Shown: in pieces, positions 35,901 to 49,862 of the stretch
How positions within the stretch are numbered: position 1 is the first letter of the stretch
How the letters are laid out: each line of letters starts with the position of its first letter
NCBI RefSeq assembly: GCF_036417845.1
Contig: NC_089978.1
Location: 161,321,962 to 161,385,961 of the forward strand
From: Apteryx mantelli
Taxonomy: Eukaryota; Chordata; Aves; Apterygiformes; Apterygidae
Length of the DNA: 64,000 nt
Direction: 5' to 3'
The notes under the pieces: generated by a model
The model's input: only the letters and a program-made list of their open reading frames with translations
Databases searched by the model: none
What the model was told of the DNA's origin: nothing
Program-made: the position numbers and the translations under genes

Positions 35901-38900
35901 AATGCCACTGTGACGCCGACTGATGCGGGGCATCCTGCCACGGGCTCCTGATGTGCCCCAGGGAGCTACGCCCTGGAGGAGCCTTCGCTCGGAGATGTTT
36001 GTATGGGAACGTAAAGGGGAAGCGTGAACTTTTGCCATTCTGACCCCTTCATCCTGGATGACTCATGGATGAGACGGGGCAGATACATCCCTACAGGACT
36101 CTGGGATTTCCTGCCCCGTCTGATCACACCAGAGCTGCCTCCTAGCCTCGCTTGTGGCTTTTGCAGGGCGGTCTGTGCACTGGTGCATGTGCTGAAAAAA
36201 GCCACAGGTATGTTTTGCTCAAGATGTTTGTTTTCGTGTTGAGGTCTGGGGATCTGGGTCTAGGCTGTATAATTCTTTTCATGCAGCAATTAGATGTATA
36301 CCTTTTCTTTTTTTTTGAAATTTGATGAAAGCCTACTCTAGTAATACAGGGAGTAAAAAACATGTATCTTTTTTTTTTCTTATACATATCTTTCTTAAAG
36401 TGAAGAAGCTTAAGCACAGTATCTTATGCTAAGACTCATGTCGGATATAGCATCAATCAGTTACTGGATGTTAATGCCATTGGACGCACTCATCTCAGCC
36501 AGCTTTTCCAGGACACTATCCCAAATATCTGCTGCTCAGTGACAATGACAGCAAATCCTGCCCAGTTACTGCAAATTGACCACATGACACATAGAAAATA
36601 ATATCCACCCTGATACCTCTTCAAAAAGAACAGCATTCATTTTATTCAATTGGTAATTTGCATCACTTTCCCATGTTCAGCCCTGGCTTAGTGACATGGA
36701 TGTGCAATTCAAGTGTAGAGATGAAAAGAGCATTACATATCTGTTGCTCCTTTTAGGAGATAAATATGTGGGGAATAAACCACGAAGTGGCTCTCTATTG
36801 CCTCTTTCCCACATATGCTACAAGCTGGCCAGCAAACTCCTTCCCTCAGTAGACCAAGGGGAGCAAGGACTGAATTGTCCCTTCCCAAACAGCTGCTCTT
36901 TCTCTGGCTTGGGATGTTTCTGGGAACAGTGGAGGACTCCACCCCTTGCCATGGCCTCCGTTCTAGGGATGCAGCCCAACTCCAAGAAATCATCCCTTGG
37001 TCCCCACCACCCTCAAAATTCCCACTAAAATATTGGAATTCAGCACAGTATGTATCATGGCTCCACGTCATAGGTGTAATTCAGTCTGCATTTTTTCTTC
37101 ACTGATCATTAGTTCCTCAAAGTCAAAACAATACCAAATTAGCAACTACATTCAGCACAAAGGCTGCCAGCTTCCTTTTGTTTACTTTTTCATTTGTCTG
37201 CAGCCATTTCCTGGCTTTAGAAAACAGCGTTGTCTATGACTTGTAAATAAAATTAGGTCAAATAATAAAAACTGTTAATGGCAACATAATCGTTTTATGT
37301 CAAGTGATTACAAAGAGGTAAACAGAATATTATGATTTTAGGATATGTAGCAATGATACAGAATGCATTCCATAGGCAAAGGACACATGCAGAAATCTGG
37401 GGCAGCAAACTACAAAGAGCAGTTAAATGGCATATGGATCTGTTCATGTATTGATGCCCAAGAATCAAATATAATCTTCCATTAGATCTTTTTAAACTCC
37501 CATCCTTTATGCATATTGTCTAACAGAGAGAACCCATTAAATCAATAGCAAATTAGCTAAGTGACAAACATGATCAAAGACTCATTATGCATGAAAATTT
37601 CATTTCACTGGCTAGGGAATTGCAAGGGGGGAGACTGTGTCTCTCTGGGTTTCCTTTGTGCTTCTGCTGCCGTATAAAGAGAATAGGGAGCTTCTGAGTC
37701 CCCACAGCAGACATAAGGGAGCAAGGGATGCCCCCGCAGTGTGCCAGCACCTGTGAGAAGCAGTGCGACAGCCCCTCTGACCCCAGTGCTGTCCTCACGG
37801 CCGTGTCCACAGCAGGGTGTCAGGGCTGGGGTAGTTTTAGGGATGGGGAGGAGAGGCCGAGGCAAACTACATTCTTGCGGTGTTGAGATGATAGGCTGTT
37901 TTCTTTGGAGTTAGGGTGAGCTGGTCGGTGCGACAGCCACCCATGGGCTTCTCCAGCCTGCGCTGAGGCCACTGATGACACTCATGGCTCAGCAGCCCTG
38001 CAGAGGCAGTGCAAGGAGCCAGCCCTTCAGAGAAGATGCAGCCACGATCCTACAGGGAGAAGCAAGGCAACATATCAGTGCAGCCACTTTCCCCTACCAA
38101 TGAGAAGCCCATGCTGTGCTGAGTAATGCCAACTGTTGGAAAGAGCTACCATCCCCAGCAAATCCCTGCAGACGCTGTAAGACTCCTCCCTGTCCTCCCC
38201 GAGCTATGGTGAATCAGAAAATCTGGCCCAGTGCCTAAAACCACTTTTAAACTTGTCTCTCCTTATCTCTCCTACAGAACTGGAATACTCTTTCCTGCCT
38301 CCCAAGAATTATACAAAAATAATTCTTCTCAGATCTGCAGAATGCTTTGCTGACACTAATTGTGTTATAAGAAAGAAACAAATATATTTTTAATGGAACA
38401 GGGCACTCATTTCTCCGAGGGTCTGTTACCAAAATAAAAGTAGTATTCAATGCTAATAAGAGGAGCAATGTGACCTCTGCCTATTTCCTGTTGCTTTAGC
38501 AAGGCCAAATCCTTCTCACTTTACCTTAGCTTGTGCTAATCACCAAGAGGGCTCCACACACAGGAGCTTTTGCCAGCGCATGAGCCTACAAAGATGATAC
38601 CACTTAGCCTGCTTAGAGTCAATCAGATGCTACTGCAAAACCACCGGAAATTATTAACCTTCTCTCTCCACTCATCTACCATTGCCATGATATTGTCCAA
38701 AGTCTTGTGTCTGATCCCACCACACTTCCCCTCAGCCCCCAACACCACTATCACTTGCCGCGGGCAGATGTGGCAGGTCTCTTGTAGTCATCTCCCCCTT
38801 CGGACCTAAGCATGAAGCTTAAGAACATTGCTATACCAGGGCTTTCCTTGCCTTTTTGGCCTTGCTTGACAAAAAGGAGGGGGTTGTTTGGGGCTCCCTT

Positions 38901-39607
38901 CTCCCCACTCGCCTTGACCCCCATGGTCAGGTGGCACCCACTGAGTGTGCCTGGGCTCTCCTGTGGGGCCCAGGAGAGCTCAGTGTCCAGCTCCCACTGG
39001 CTTCACACAAGATGGCATGGAAAGTGTTCATTTTTAAATAGGTGAGCTCTTAGGGGATGCTCCTCCCTCCCCCTGAAATTTTCAGTATGATCCACAGCCT
39101 GAGGTTGCAGCTTTGCGCACATTCAAAGGACAAACGTGACAGCTGGATTTCTAGGTTTTCAACCTGACCATCACAAAGGCAATGTTCATATGAGAGAAAA
39201 GACAGGGGAAAAGGTTAAAAGGTGCTTCTTGCCACAGCTTTATCTAGTGCGATCTGTGGCTATCGTTCATGAAAGAGAAGAAGCCTGCTTTGCTTTGGAA
39301 AGGGAAGCAGACCCTTTCTGTAGCACCACCAAGTGGTTGAGTGTCTGCAGAAAAATCTGTCAGCAAAAAACAAAGCACGCAGCTGTGCTTCACAGCAACA
39401 CTTACCAACTACTTTACAGCATTTGAAGTGGTAAATCTTATTCTCTGCGTGCAAGCCTGGATATGAATTGGGATTAGCTTCACTGAAGCCAGTCAGAGTG
39501 TGGGCGAGGACAGTATCAGACATGCTGAACTCAAAGCTGTAGGAAGGAGGCTGACAAAACCTTAATTCCTATTCACTGTTATCATGGGTGAACTGATGTT
39601 TCCAGTT

Positions 39608-39668
39608 GCAGATCAGGACCTTGCTGCATTAGGAGTGCTACAGGCACGAAGTGAAAGCCAGGTCTCTG
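39608..39668 (+). repeat. Ancient amniote repeat fragment
   Basis: CAGATCAGGACCTTGCTGCA then TTAGGAGTGCTACAGGCACG resembles the GGACCAGGACCCCATTGTGC then TAGGCGCTGTACAAACAC part of the repeat also seen at 24297. Short and decayed. Confidence 0.4.
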
Positions 39669-41691
39669 TTTACAATGTTTTTCTTTGGAAAAATGGTATC
39701 AAGAATCAGTAGTAGATGAGATCTTGTCATGCTTTTTGAGCAGAGTTTACCTTTCTTCTCTGAAAAAAATTCTGTGTGAATTTGTAATCAGATTTTGAGA
39801 CCTTTGTTTTCATTGGAAATGAACACAGCCTATGGTTCCTGGTTCTGGGAAAGGCTCCTGGTGTTAAATTGCCTTGTATCAGTGAAAAATGATCAGTGAA
39901 ACTTGTTCATATTGCATGACATGTGCCCCCCTGCAGCAGTCTGTACGCCCCCTGCTCACTTCTCCCATTGCCCAGTACCTTGCTGCCAATGCCACGTCAT
40001 GCTCGTCTCATCCCTGAGCAGTGGCAGCAGAAGAGGCAACATCAGTAAATGGAGAAGAGAGACGTTTTGGGGACTCTGCATACTGCTGTGTGCTACTCAA
40101 GGATGACTCCTTTGCTTTGAGGCTTCTTGTGATGGAGGGGTCCTATAACAGCTTTCCTGCCCAATCTCACCCCAGCCACAAAGGGATTTGCAGGGAAATG
40201 GAGTGCCTGGGGTGTCCCTTGTAAAACGTGGCTCCTGGGGTAGTCCTTGGGAGCACACAAGCACCCAGCGCGTGAGAGTGTCCACGTTGCCACTCATATG
40301 GTCCTGATTATGAACCAACAAATCTAATTCATGGAAAGATTAAAAATACATCTCCTGGGACCAGACCATGAGGCTACATCTGTGTAAAATGAATGTAAGC
40401 AGGCTTCATCACACCAGCAAAGTCCCCATGCCTGGGATAATTAGGCTTTAGTACGGCATACTGTGGAATATGCCTCTCAGCTGTCACATCCCCCCTTTGA
40501 TTGCTGCATTCATCAGTTGTAGGTATCATTAGGTCTCAGCCCACAACAATTTGCTTCTTGGCCAAAAGGGAGGACCCTGAGACTTGTGTTCACAACAAGC
40601 ACCGACCTTTTACAGTGTCTCAGCAATGTTAGCCCCATTCTATCTCCAAAAAGACAAGAACCAAAGGCTTCTCTGTCCATCACAGGTGCAAAGAGCCACA
40701 GGAGAAATAAAAGAACATCCTCTTCTGTACTAATAAACATTCCTGTGCTTAATAAAGCTTAATAAAGCAGATGCTGGATGGCCAGTCTTTTTGCCTGCCT
40801 ACAAATGTGCAATGCAGCCAGCGACGCCTGAGGAGCTGCTGTTTGGAAATGCAGCAGAAGACTGTGGACTCCCGATAACAGGGACTTGCTTTTGGAAACA
40901 CATTTTTTAGCACAACAGGCAAAGCTCAAAGGAGCCTTTTCAGTCTGAGGTGAAGCTTTGCAGATTAACTTTTCAAGAAAAACAGCTCCAGTGGTATGGT
41001 TGTTGGACTCGGATCCTCCAGTGCTGGGGAGTGCCAGGACCCTGCAGAAGTATAACAGAATATTTTTATTTAAAAGAGAAACAGCAGCAGACCAATACCT
41101 GTCACAAGCAGACTTGTAATTTTTGGAAACGTAGTTTTCAGAGGAGGTGACTGTGCATGGCTGCCACTGCATTTGATGGGAGCAGTGGGTATTCAGCACT
41201 CCTGAAAAGAAGGTGAGATTGACCCTGAGGGAAAGTAGATAAACTGTCATGGCAGTGTCTAATTTCCAAGGGATAATTATAACCAATAATAACTGCATGT
41301 GTGTGTGTCCTTACTGGCGAACAGCAGTAAGCCTATATATGAGTATATATAAAAACAATAGTATCTACATGTATGTATGTACACATGCAAGCTCATACTG
41401 CTTAAATAGCTATTCTAGAAATCCTGTCAATGTTAAACATCAGTATTAAACATCCTTTCTTGTTTATTTTGATGCTTGAGGGCCTGCAAGTAATACCAAA
41501 GCCAAAGTTGACAAGGAGCTGGAATAATTTTCACTGATAGCTCTAAAACATGTAATCATGGTGGAGGACATCATTACGTTTAAACCAAAGTCAAGCTGCC
41601 TGTTTTAACACAAAGCTGTGCACCCCATTGTAGCTCTAGCCATCTGCAAGTATTCTATATTTAAAATGGAAAAAGGCCTCAGGGGAAAGTG

Positions 41692-41883
41692 AACCAAATT
41701 CACCATGGGTACAAACAGGCATGGATCCTTTGAGGTCTATGGAACACATTTGCTTACACCGGTAATGGATTTAATCCACAGACCTTTGTTCTTTATGAGA
41801 CCTCATTTTTCTTTGTGTTTATGCCAGTGTAACTCCATTTTGATAGAAATGATGCTAATTTATACTAGTGTAAGTCACAGGGA
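41692..41883. repeat. Ancient amniote repeat with inverted core
   Basis: AACCAAATTCACC at the left and CAGTGTAACTCCATTTTGAT, then ATTTATACTAGTGTAAGTCA, at the right are diverged forms of the GGCCAAATTC…GTAACTCCATTGA…TTTACACCGGTGTAA repeat family also present at 17563. TTTGCTTACACCGG sits in the middle. An old element, not assigned to a library name. Confidence 0.4.
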
Positions 41884-42814
41884 ATTTTTATTTTCTTTTC
41901 AACAGAGATGCTAGATAACAACATTCAGAGCCTGTTTCCTCTCCTGCTTTTCTCTAGTTTTGCTGCAGGTAAATCCCCTCTGATTTTTATAGATTTTCTT
42001 CAGGTTCACTTAGTCTCAGTGAAAAGGCAGTCAGGCCTTCGGTGCCCAGATCCAATCCCTTCGCCTTGGAGTGGATGTTTTCCCCTAGTACGTATCCCAT
42101 GCCTGGTGCTGGGGATTGCTCTGTTCCCTTCCCCCTGTCACTGCAAGCCATCAGAGCCACCACCATGCTGGCAGGGAAGGGCTGCATCCTTCGTAGTTCG
42201 TAACTGCTGCTTGTTAATTGTCCAAAGATTGGAGACCGAGGGGTCAGGCTCCATGCGCACGAGGCAGCCCTTCTCTTCCTCGGGGGCTGGCTGCGCAACC
42301 TAATTTTCCCTGGAGGAATAGCTTGTAGTTAATAACATAGGCCATGTTGATGTAACTAGGTAGCAAATCACAGAATGGTTTAATAGAATAGTAGTGTGCA
42401 AGTAATAGGCAGCGTTGCGGAGCGTCAGAGCCGATCAAAAGGGCGTAAGATTTGGTGGTCCAGAGAGCAGACCAGAATGAAGGTAGCCTCATCTCCGCAG
42501 GCAATGCAGTTAGCAAGAGCAAACATGCATCTATCTTTGTCTCCTTCATTATCACATTTTGCCTCTCTGGACTTAAACTTTCACTGAATTCCACAAAAAG
42601 CAAATTTCTATTTCCTTAAGGAGCCAGTTTTGCTTGCTGAAAATTGGCCGCAGAACAGGCAGACTGATTTGAACTGTTGACTTTATACAGGGTACTAAAA
42701 AGAGAGGAAGGCAGAAAAGGCTACCTAAGCATCATGCCAAGGGTGCAGTAGAAAAGGCTAAAGTACCAGCTGCCTTCCTTAAATGCCTGTCCTCTTGCTG
42801 ACTGATGTCTTTTC

Positions 42815-43470
42815 CCCCGGTAGCCCCGGCATTAGCCCTCTCGCTGGCTGAAAAACGAGTCCCCGAGGAGCCTGAATTAAAGATGCCCGTACAAAAGCCA
42901 CAGGGCCTGACCCCTTGCAGCTGTGCCGGGGCTAGTGCTGCTTTGCAGTGCCATGGGCGCAGGGCAGAGCCGGGGGCAGGGAAGGCAGGCGGGGGCCCTG
43001 GGGGCTGCTCGCCACCTCTCTCAGGGACACCTGGCGTACCACCTCCGCCTCACGCTCCGGTGCTCCCCACTCCCAGGGCGCAAAAAACCCACGGCTCCTT
43101 TCAAGAGGCGATCGGCATGGGCCCGACAAAGAGTGGCATTAAATCCGCAGCTGCCCAGGAAGAGGCTTTCTCCGTCGGGGGGTCATTAGCGAGGAATTCG
43201 GACAAGAGACCTCAGCGAGGGACCCACGCTGCTGTGTCACCTCCACTTAGGCGACTGGAAGGAGGCATCCGCACCTATTTTTCTTCTTTTACATAAATCA
43301 CTCAGGCCACTCTTTATCCGGGGTGGACTGTCATGACTCCGCGGACCCAGTTTAGCTCCTCAGTTTTATGAGAGGTAGGTGACCCGCCGCATCCACTGCA
43401 TCTGGCTGCACGACCAACAGCGCTCGGGCTGCGTACAGACTGGAGGAAACATTGGGGGTCATGATGGCGG
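42815..43470. promoter_or_regulatory. Orphan GC- and CpG-enriched block
   Basis: This block is clearly richer in G, C and CpG than its AT-rich surroundings. It carries a 163-codon plus-strand frame (42805-43296) that overlaps open frames in other phases, as GC-rich noncoding DNA often does. The predicted peptide is low-complexity and unlike any family I know. It could be an unmethylated island, an enhancer or part of a noncoding transcript; the bases do not decide. Confidence 0.35.
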
Positions 43471-46400
43471 TGAGGCCAAACACCCCTATTGCAGCTCTCC
43501 CAACCACCGTGAAGTTGCACCGAGGGCAAATTTGAACTGACAAGGGCCAACTTTTCTTCCCAGTTACCCCAGAGAGAATCTGGAATAGCTTTATTAGCCC
43601 CTAAGGAGTTATTTGGGATTTGCACAGGCATAAGTGAGAGCAGAATCTGGCACCAAGTTTAAAGAAGCAAAACAAAGAGAGATTTATGTAAAACTGGAAC
43701 AGTGGCAGCCAGCACATAAAGGCTATATAGTCCCAAGTTTTGAACAGAAAAGAAACATAAAGCAGAAAACTTTTGAGGTGACTAAATATATTTTGTTCTT
43801 GAATCCTCTGTGGAACCAATCAGTCCTTTGCCTTATAAAAACAGATGCAACAGGTGTTAGTTTGAAGACTTTTCTGCCTCAGGCTAAGGGCACTAATGAG
43901 AAGTTTACGGTCAGTGAAACCTAGCAGAGAAACCAGGATTACAGCGGCACAGTCCTGGTCCACTACCTCAGCAGCCACCTGGAGCAACGCCGGCAAGCAA
44001 GGGAATTTATACCAACCTCTCGAAAACTTTGCATGCCTGATCGTCATTCACGTTATCGCTGTCTAAATAGCCTCCTGCTGGTAGCATGATGTACTTCATC
44101 GGTGGCTGCTCCTGATCTCTAAACCTCACTCCCTCCTTTCAAGGCAAAGATGAGGAGGAGTGTTCTTATCTGATTTTCTCTTGATTTCCTACTTTACTCA
44201 GATGTGCTTCCTGTGTCTGTTCTTTGGGCACATCTACTAAATTGAGGCTCTTTAAGACAGCCAAAGACAAATTGCCTCTGAGGGACCGGTGCTAGCCAAG
44301 CTAAAGCATGGGGATTTGCACACTAGGCAAACAGCAAGATGTGGAGCCAAGAGTGGAATTTTCCAAGCTGCCCAGGGGAAGTGGGACTGGATCCCATCAG
44401 AATTGCAGCAAGCCTTGGCAACCTTGCTTTTCCTCGCCGCCTTTGGGCAAATCCCAGCACAACGCTGGATTCCAAATCTTGCATGAAGCAGGACGCGCTG
44501 CGACTCCCCCAGGGCCAAGTAAGTGCTTCGTATTGCTATTGCAGTAGCTGCGTTGGAAGCTATAGACGAATCCCCTAGGCACAACCCCCATTAGCCTATG
44601 CAAGGGTGTAAGGAAATACAAGGAGAGTTTTGACATGGCCTGAAGATATTATCAAGCAGACTGCTGGCGGTCTGTCCAAGTCTGTGCAGGCAAACCAACT
44701 AGCAAGATAATTGCAATACATCCCTGTATTTGGGAAAATCTGTACATGTTTGTAATTGGGCTATATTTATAAAAAGCGGTCAGTGTTCTGCTTCGGAGAT
44801 CCATGCACGCTTTAGCAAATGGTGTGTGAATTACGCATGCGATCTCTTCTTCCGCCACAGAAAACCTGGTCAACAGCACCCTGCCTCCCTAAGCAGCACT
44901 TAGGGCAGCAAATGGGCAACTCTGTTCCAGTTGGAGAATACTAAGAGATTTAGAGGCAGTTAATCAACATGTTGTTTAGCCCAGAGATGGGCATTCCCAG
45001 GCCTGTTCTCCACAAGATCTTAAGTAATCTGAGATCTTGACTGATTACGGGATCCTTTTGACTTTAAAGTACATCTACACTGCCAGAGTGATGGGAAAGG
45101 ACTCTAATGTCTCAACAAACCAAGGTGCAGAATGAAGGGCTTTACCATTACATCTCATCCCAAGGACCCTGCAGGCTTCTTCTGCTCTCTGCTGCAGGAC
45201 CAATGCACAAGCAGGAATGTGCACCCTTGAAGTTGAAGCTCTACATCCTGCTGCACCCAGATGCTCTGGGAAGGTCTCCCACGTAACTATTTACTCAAAT
45301 TTAGACATTTAACATCTTTAGATCACCGTAAGAAAGTACATTTTCCTCTTGTTTGCAGGTATGCAAGAGTTTCTTTGGTAGATAACAAACCTGCTTTAAA
45401 GAGGTTTATTTTTGTCCTTGAAAACAGTAAATTGAGTTGAACTGATTTGAAATAAAATATTTGTCTGTAACAAATACTTCAACTGAAAGGAACAGGAGAA
45501 GGTGGGGAAAGAAGAGACAGACCCTACAGTTAATAAACAGTTAATTAACCAACAGTTAATACAAAGTAGAGAGGACTGATATTAAAGAAAATACTTGTTT
45601 AGAATAAACTTACCTGTAGAATCTGCACAGAGAACTGCCAAAGCACCCAGCTGTTTTCCCTGAGGAAAAGGAGGCTCAAAAGTACAGCCAATTCTGATAA
45701 ATTTCTTTATCAGAAATGTGCATACAAGGACTAAGATCAAAACATACAAAAATATTTCAGCCACACTCTAAATGTTGCCATTATTATTGAAAAAACAGGA
45801 TATTTGGTGGTCCTGAGTCCTTTGCTGTACTTAGGATTTTTCTCCAAAGGAAATTTTCCTTAACTGCAAGGACTCGCTAAAACTTACTTTACTGGGAACA
45901 ATGTAGGAAAAAGGGGTTCTCCTGCAGCAAAAACCTTTTCAGTGGGTGCATTGGTGAGGAATGCCCATGACCTAAATAGGGAGAAACATGTAACTAACAG
46001 GCTGGAACGGAGGGAGATGGAACAAGCCAACATTAGAAAAAAAAAGAAAGAAAAAAGAAAAAAAGCTAATTACAAACATATGTGTAAAACATATGGCAAG
46101 AAAAAGCAAACATGGAGAGAATGGCAAGGATCCTGTGGCAAAGTGATCAGTGGTGAGCTGTCATGCCCAAAGCCACAGGCTGAGCCCTGCAGCATTTATT
46201 GCTCCCTGGAAGTCATTTTTCAAGTCAAAGAGCAATACTTCTCCAGCATAAATGAAAAATTCCAGGCAGCAGAGGGTAACTGAAGCCCTATTAAAACAAA
46301 AGCATCATTGAAGAGGGACTAATAAGTCACCTATTGACTCGAGGTTTTCATTTGCAGTGGAGAACTCTTTCAAAGCAAGTCCCTGGGCCGAGGCCATCCC

Positions 46401-47608
46401 TGCGGTATTAACAAAGCACTTTGAGGTGTGCTTATCTTTACTCAGTGCAAACTTTGGAGGGACATAAGCATGTTGCATTGGGCTGGAAGTTTTGACTGTG
46501 CTGGTGGGACAGAGAGCTGTTAGCCGAGCCCCCAAGCCCTCTTTGCCTGTGTAAACCAGTAGTCAAGTGCTGCTTCTGCTTTCTGGATGCAGACGGGGAG
46601 GGGAGAAAGCAGAGGGAGTGCAGGCTCCTCTGCCCAAATACCACTCTGAGCATGGGCTTTTTTGCAAATGGTTTAGGCATGAGGGCAGTTTGGACTCAAA
46701 CACAAGCTTGCGCTCACACTCAAAATATATAGTTGTTACACTTTTCAAAACTCCCTTCCCTTTTGCTGACCATGGCACTAAAGTTGCCTGGATTCACTAA
46801 AGAACGTGGCAACAGGCATTTGCTTGTTGCTTTTTTGAGTGCTTTTTGCATGAATCAGGTGCAGATAGCCAGCCTTAGCCATAATCCTGAGAAAAATTTG
46901 GCTCACAGGTTAGGTCCAAGGAACATTGAAATCAGTGCTGTATTAAACCACCTGACGGCTTCTAATACTTCAGACAAAAGTGCAAACATTAACCTTCAGC
47001 TACTACAATGCATCTTTTCTCAGCTTGCTTCTCTTTGGCCAACACAAGCAAGCACACCTAGTCCTGAAACTGGATTGTGCAGTGAACATTGTAACTTGGA
47101 TTTATTTCATTGCTCTCTGAGAGCAGGATGACTTTTTGTTAGGGTGACATGAGAGAAATTGAAAAAATGGAAAACAGTGTTCCAAAAACTCTTTTTAATA
47201 GATGTGCTTTTTTATAGTTGAGATACTTTCACATACAGGAATTTAGCTCCACGCAAACATTTGAAAGAGCAGCTCTGTTACTGAATTAATTTTAGAGGTA
47301 AAGCATAAATATGAAACAGCAAACCTAAGGAAAATGAAAAGCTTTGTGAACAGAAGTAAAGACAAATCAGGATCTGAACAAAGGATAATATAACAGGACT
47401 CGTGGATAGATTAAGGTTTTTTTCCAACGGTTAGTGGTTTGGGGACAGACCTCCACATGCGCAAGACCTGCATTACTCAGCTGTGTTCAGTAGACAGCCA
47501 GCAGGCACACTGCAAGGTGCAGGACCAGGTTCAACGACGCATACTCCTCTTCCAAAACTATTCCCAGAGCTTCTGCTTCAACAGCACAATTAAATGCGGG
47601 TAGTGACA

Positions 47609-47620
47609 CCCCCCCCCCCC
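47609..47620. repeat. Poly-C tract
   Basis: An uninterrupted run of about 12 C. Confidence 0.9.
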
Positions 47621-49749
47621 GAAACTGGAAGAACAAATGAATGAAATCTCAGTGATCTCTGCAGACTGGTGAAAATACACTGATTCCAGAAAGTTCAAAT
47701 GTGATTTCTGTCTCACCTTATGGAGCTGCCAACACTTCTGAAGCACTTCTCTGTGATGCTTAAAGTCCTTGATGCCTCTTACATGACCTGAACCAAACAC
47801 TATTTTGAGGGTTATATTTAACAAATAATACTGCAATTCCACTACCTATTGCCAGCTACATTGTAAGTGCTCCCTGTCCATATTGAAAGAACAGATAGAA
47901 GAAATAGAAGATTCTTTGCCCTGGGAGAAGTTACTAACTGGTAAAGCTCCCAAAACACTGGAAAATATGTAGTGAGGCAGGAGACTGGAAAGCAGAGGTA
48001 TCCATTCTGTTTGGTCCTTGCAAACTTTGCTCTGTAACCAAATTCTTCACCCTCCCCCATCCCATTCCTACACGTAACTCATCCAGTGACTATGGAAATC
48101 AACAGAGAGGGATCCATCAATGTCCTTTGGCCTCGGCTCATATCCCATTAAAGGTGCGATTCCAAGGAAGGCAGGCAGGGGAGACTGTAGAAACACCTAA
48201 AAGTTAACTTAATAAAACGTAACGGGTATAGTGGCTGCTGCCAGTCACCTGGACTGGATGAGCTCCCTTTGTTGTATGCCACATCCCTTTAGCACACTTC
48301 ATCTTCAGTCCTCTACTACTCTTTTTGGTTGATTAGCTGCTTTGGGGAGATTGTCTCCTCTTCTGTGACTCTACAATGGAGGGAGGGAACAGTGGTACAA
48401 GGGACAAACGTTGCCTGCACCCTTGTTTCATACAGCTCCGCAGCTACATTATTTTTCTCCTGTTACATTTTCCCCATGTTGTTACAGGATAACTCAAAAG
48501 TGTGCATGTGTTAATGTGTGGCACTCTAAAAACTTTAAGATGTCCTGCCCCTGGTTTAGCAGTGCCCCCGATGCAAAAGAGGCCCCTAGGAGTCGTCCTG
48601 CTGCCTCTACAGCTGCTGCTGCTTTAAAAGTGAAATAACTTAGGGAGCAGGTACAGGGCTTTTTCCAATCCTGCCACCAACCTGCAGTCACAGAAAAGCC
48701 CTGACATTCTTCTGGGATGTTGTAATGCAGTTTGATCACTGAACATGTTCAAGTACAGAGGTATTTTTCATGGATCTAAGAAGTTATCATCACCTCTGTT
48801 AATTATCTCTGAGGATTCAGACTCTAGGAAGCGTTAATTATCCCTCCATCCATCTCATGTTCACAAAGGCTTAATAGGGCTATTTTTAGAGATACAAATA
48901 TCTCCTTCCTGAATGGAGAAGTTGTTTCTTTTCCTTGCATATCTTATTTTTGAATGTTGAACACATTAGACAGAACTGAATTTTTCCTCTGTCTTAGAAA
49001 CCATCCTAAAAATGTACAATAGTTAATGAAATTGTTAAGAACAGTACCACCTTCAGACTTGAATATATGCTGTTAGAAACGGTATGGGAATGAGACAAAA
49101 ATGATCAAAATGGGCTGCTTGGAGTCCACACTTATCCTACCAAATACGCCTTTGGGAGAGCTGTTTGGTGCCCAGAGCAGACAGGTGCCTAAGCAAGTCT
49201 TCTCGTCCAGTGCCGGCTGTAATAGAGGTTGAACCTCCGGGCAATGGTATTGCACACACAACATAGGAATAACAATAGTTTCATTCAGCTCCGTCAATGT
49301 CCCTTTTGTTTCCAGCTCTGCGGGTCATGATGGGATCTATGAAAGCATCAGCTGAACGTGTACCAGTGTAGTGTGGCCTCCAGACAGCTGGAAGCAATCA
49401 CATGGAGAAGGCTGAACCTCAGTTAGGTATTTATTCTGGAGCCTAATGATAAGCACTGGGCTGTCTATATTGTTAATACTTGCAATCATTTGGGCAGAAA
49501 TACCTAGTAAATATGCCCTGAGGCCCAGTCTGCTTCCCCAAGACCATATAGCATATTTGTCCTGTATTCCCCCCTTTGACAATGTTCTTATGTTGCTGTG
49601 TCTAGACCCTGAGAAGGGGACTTTAGAAACAAAAGGCTCAGTATGGGTAGATCTGCTAGCTATTAGATATTCTGGTAAACAGCTCTTATGGGCTCAAAGG
49701 AGAGGATAGGATTTTTGGAGCTTTAGGTACTGGAAATTATTCCTGGGTA

Positions 49750-49862
49750 TATTACACACTTTCTGTGTGGCTTTGGACAAAGTGCTTTGGCCTTGACTTT
49801 GTACCAGGAAAGGAAATGGGAGTGTAGCTACTGACTTCAGTGGGATCTGGATCAGGACCTTT
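49750..49862. repeat. Ancient SINE-like fragment
   Basis: TTCTGTGTGGCTTTGGACAA resembles the MIR core (CTGTGTGACCTTGGGCAA), and CTGACTTCAGTGGGATCTGG followed by ATCAGGACC resembles the TTGACTTCAATGGGA…GGATCAGGCC end of another amniote repeat. Both are weak matches judged by eye. Confidence 0.35.

Noticed and set aside
40759..41298. A 179-codon minus-strand frame in intergenic DNA
   Set aside because: No known domain, no splice or promoter context, and composition like surrounding noncoding DNA. A chance open frame is likely, though not proven.
42805..43296. A 163-codon plus-strand frame treated as a gene
   Set aside because: Overlapping open frames in other phases and a low-complexity peptide point to GC-rich noncoding DNA; kept only as an orphan island.
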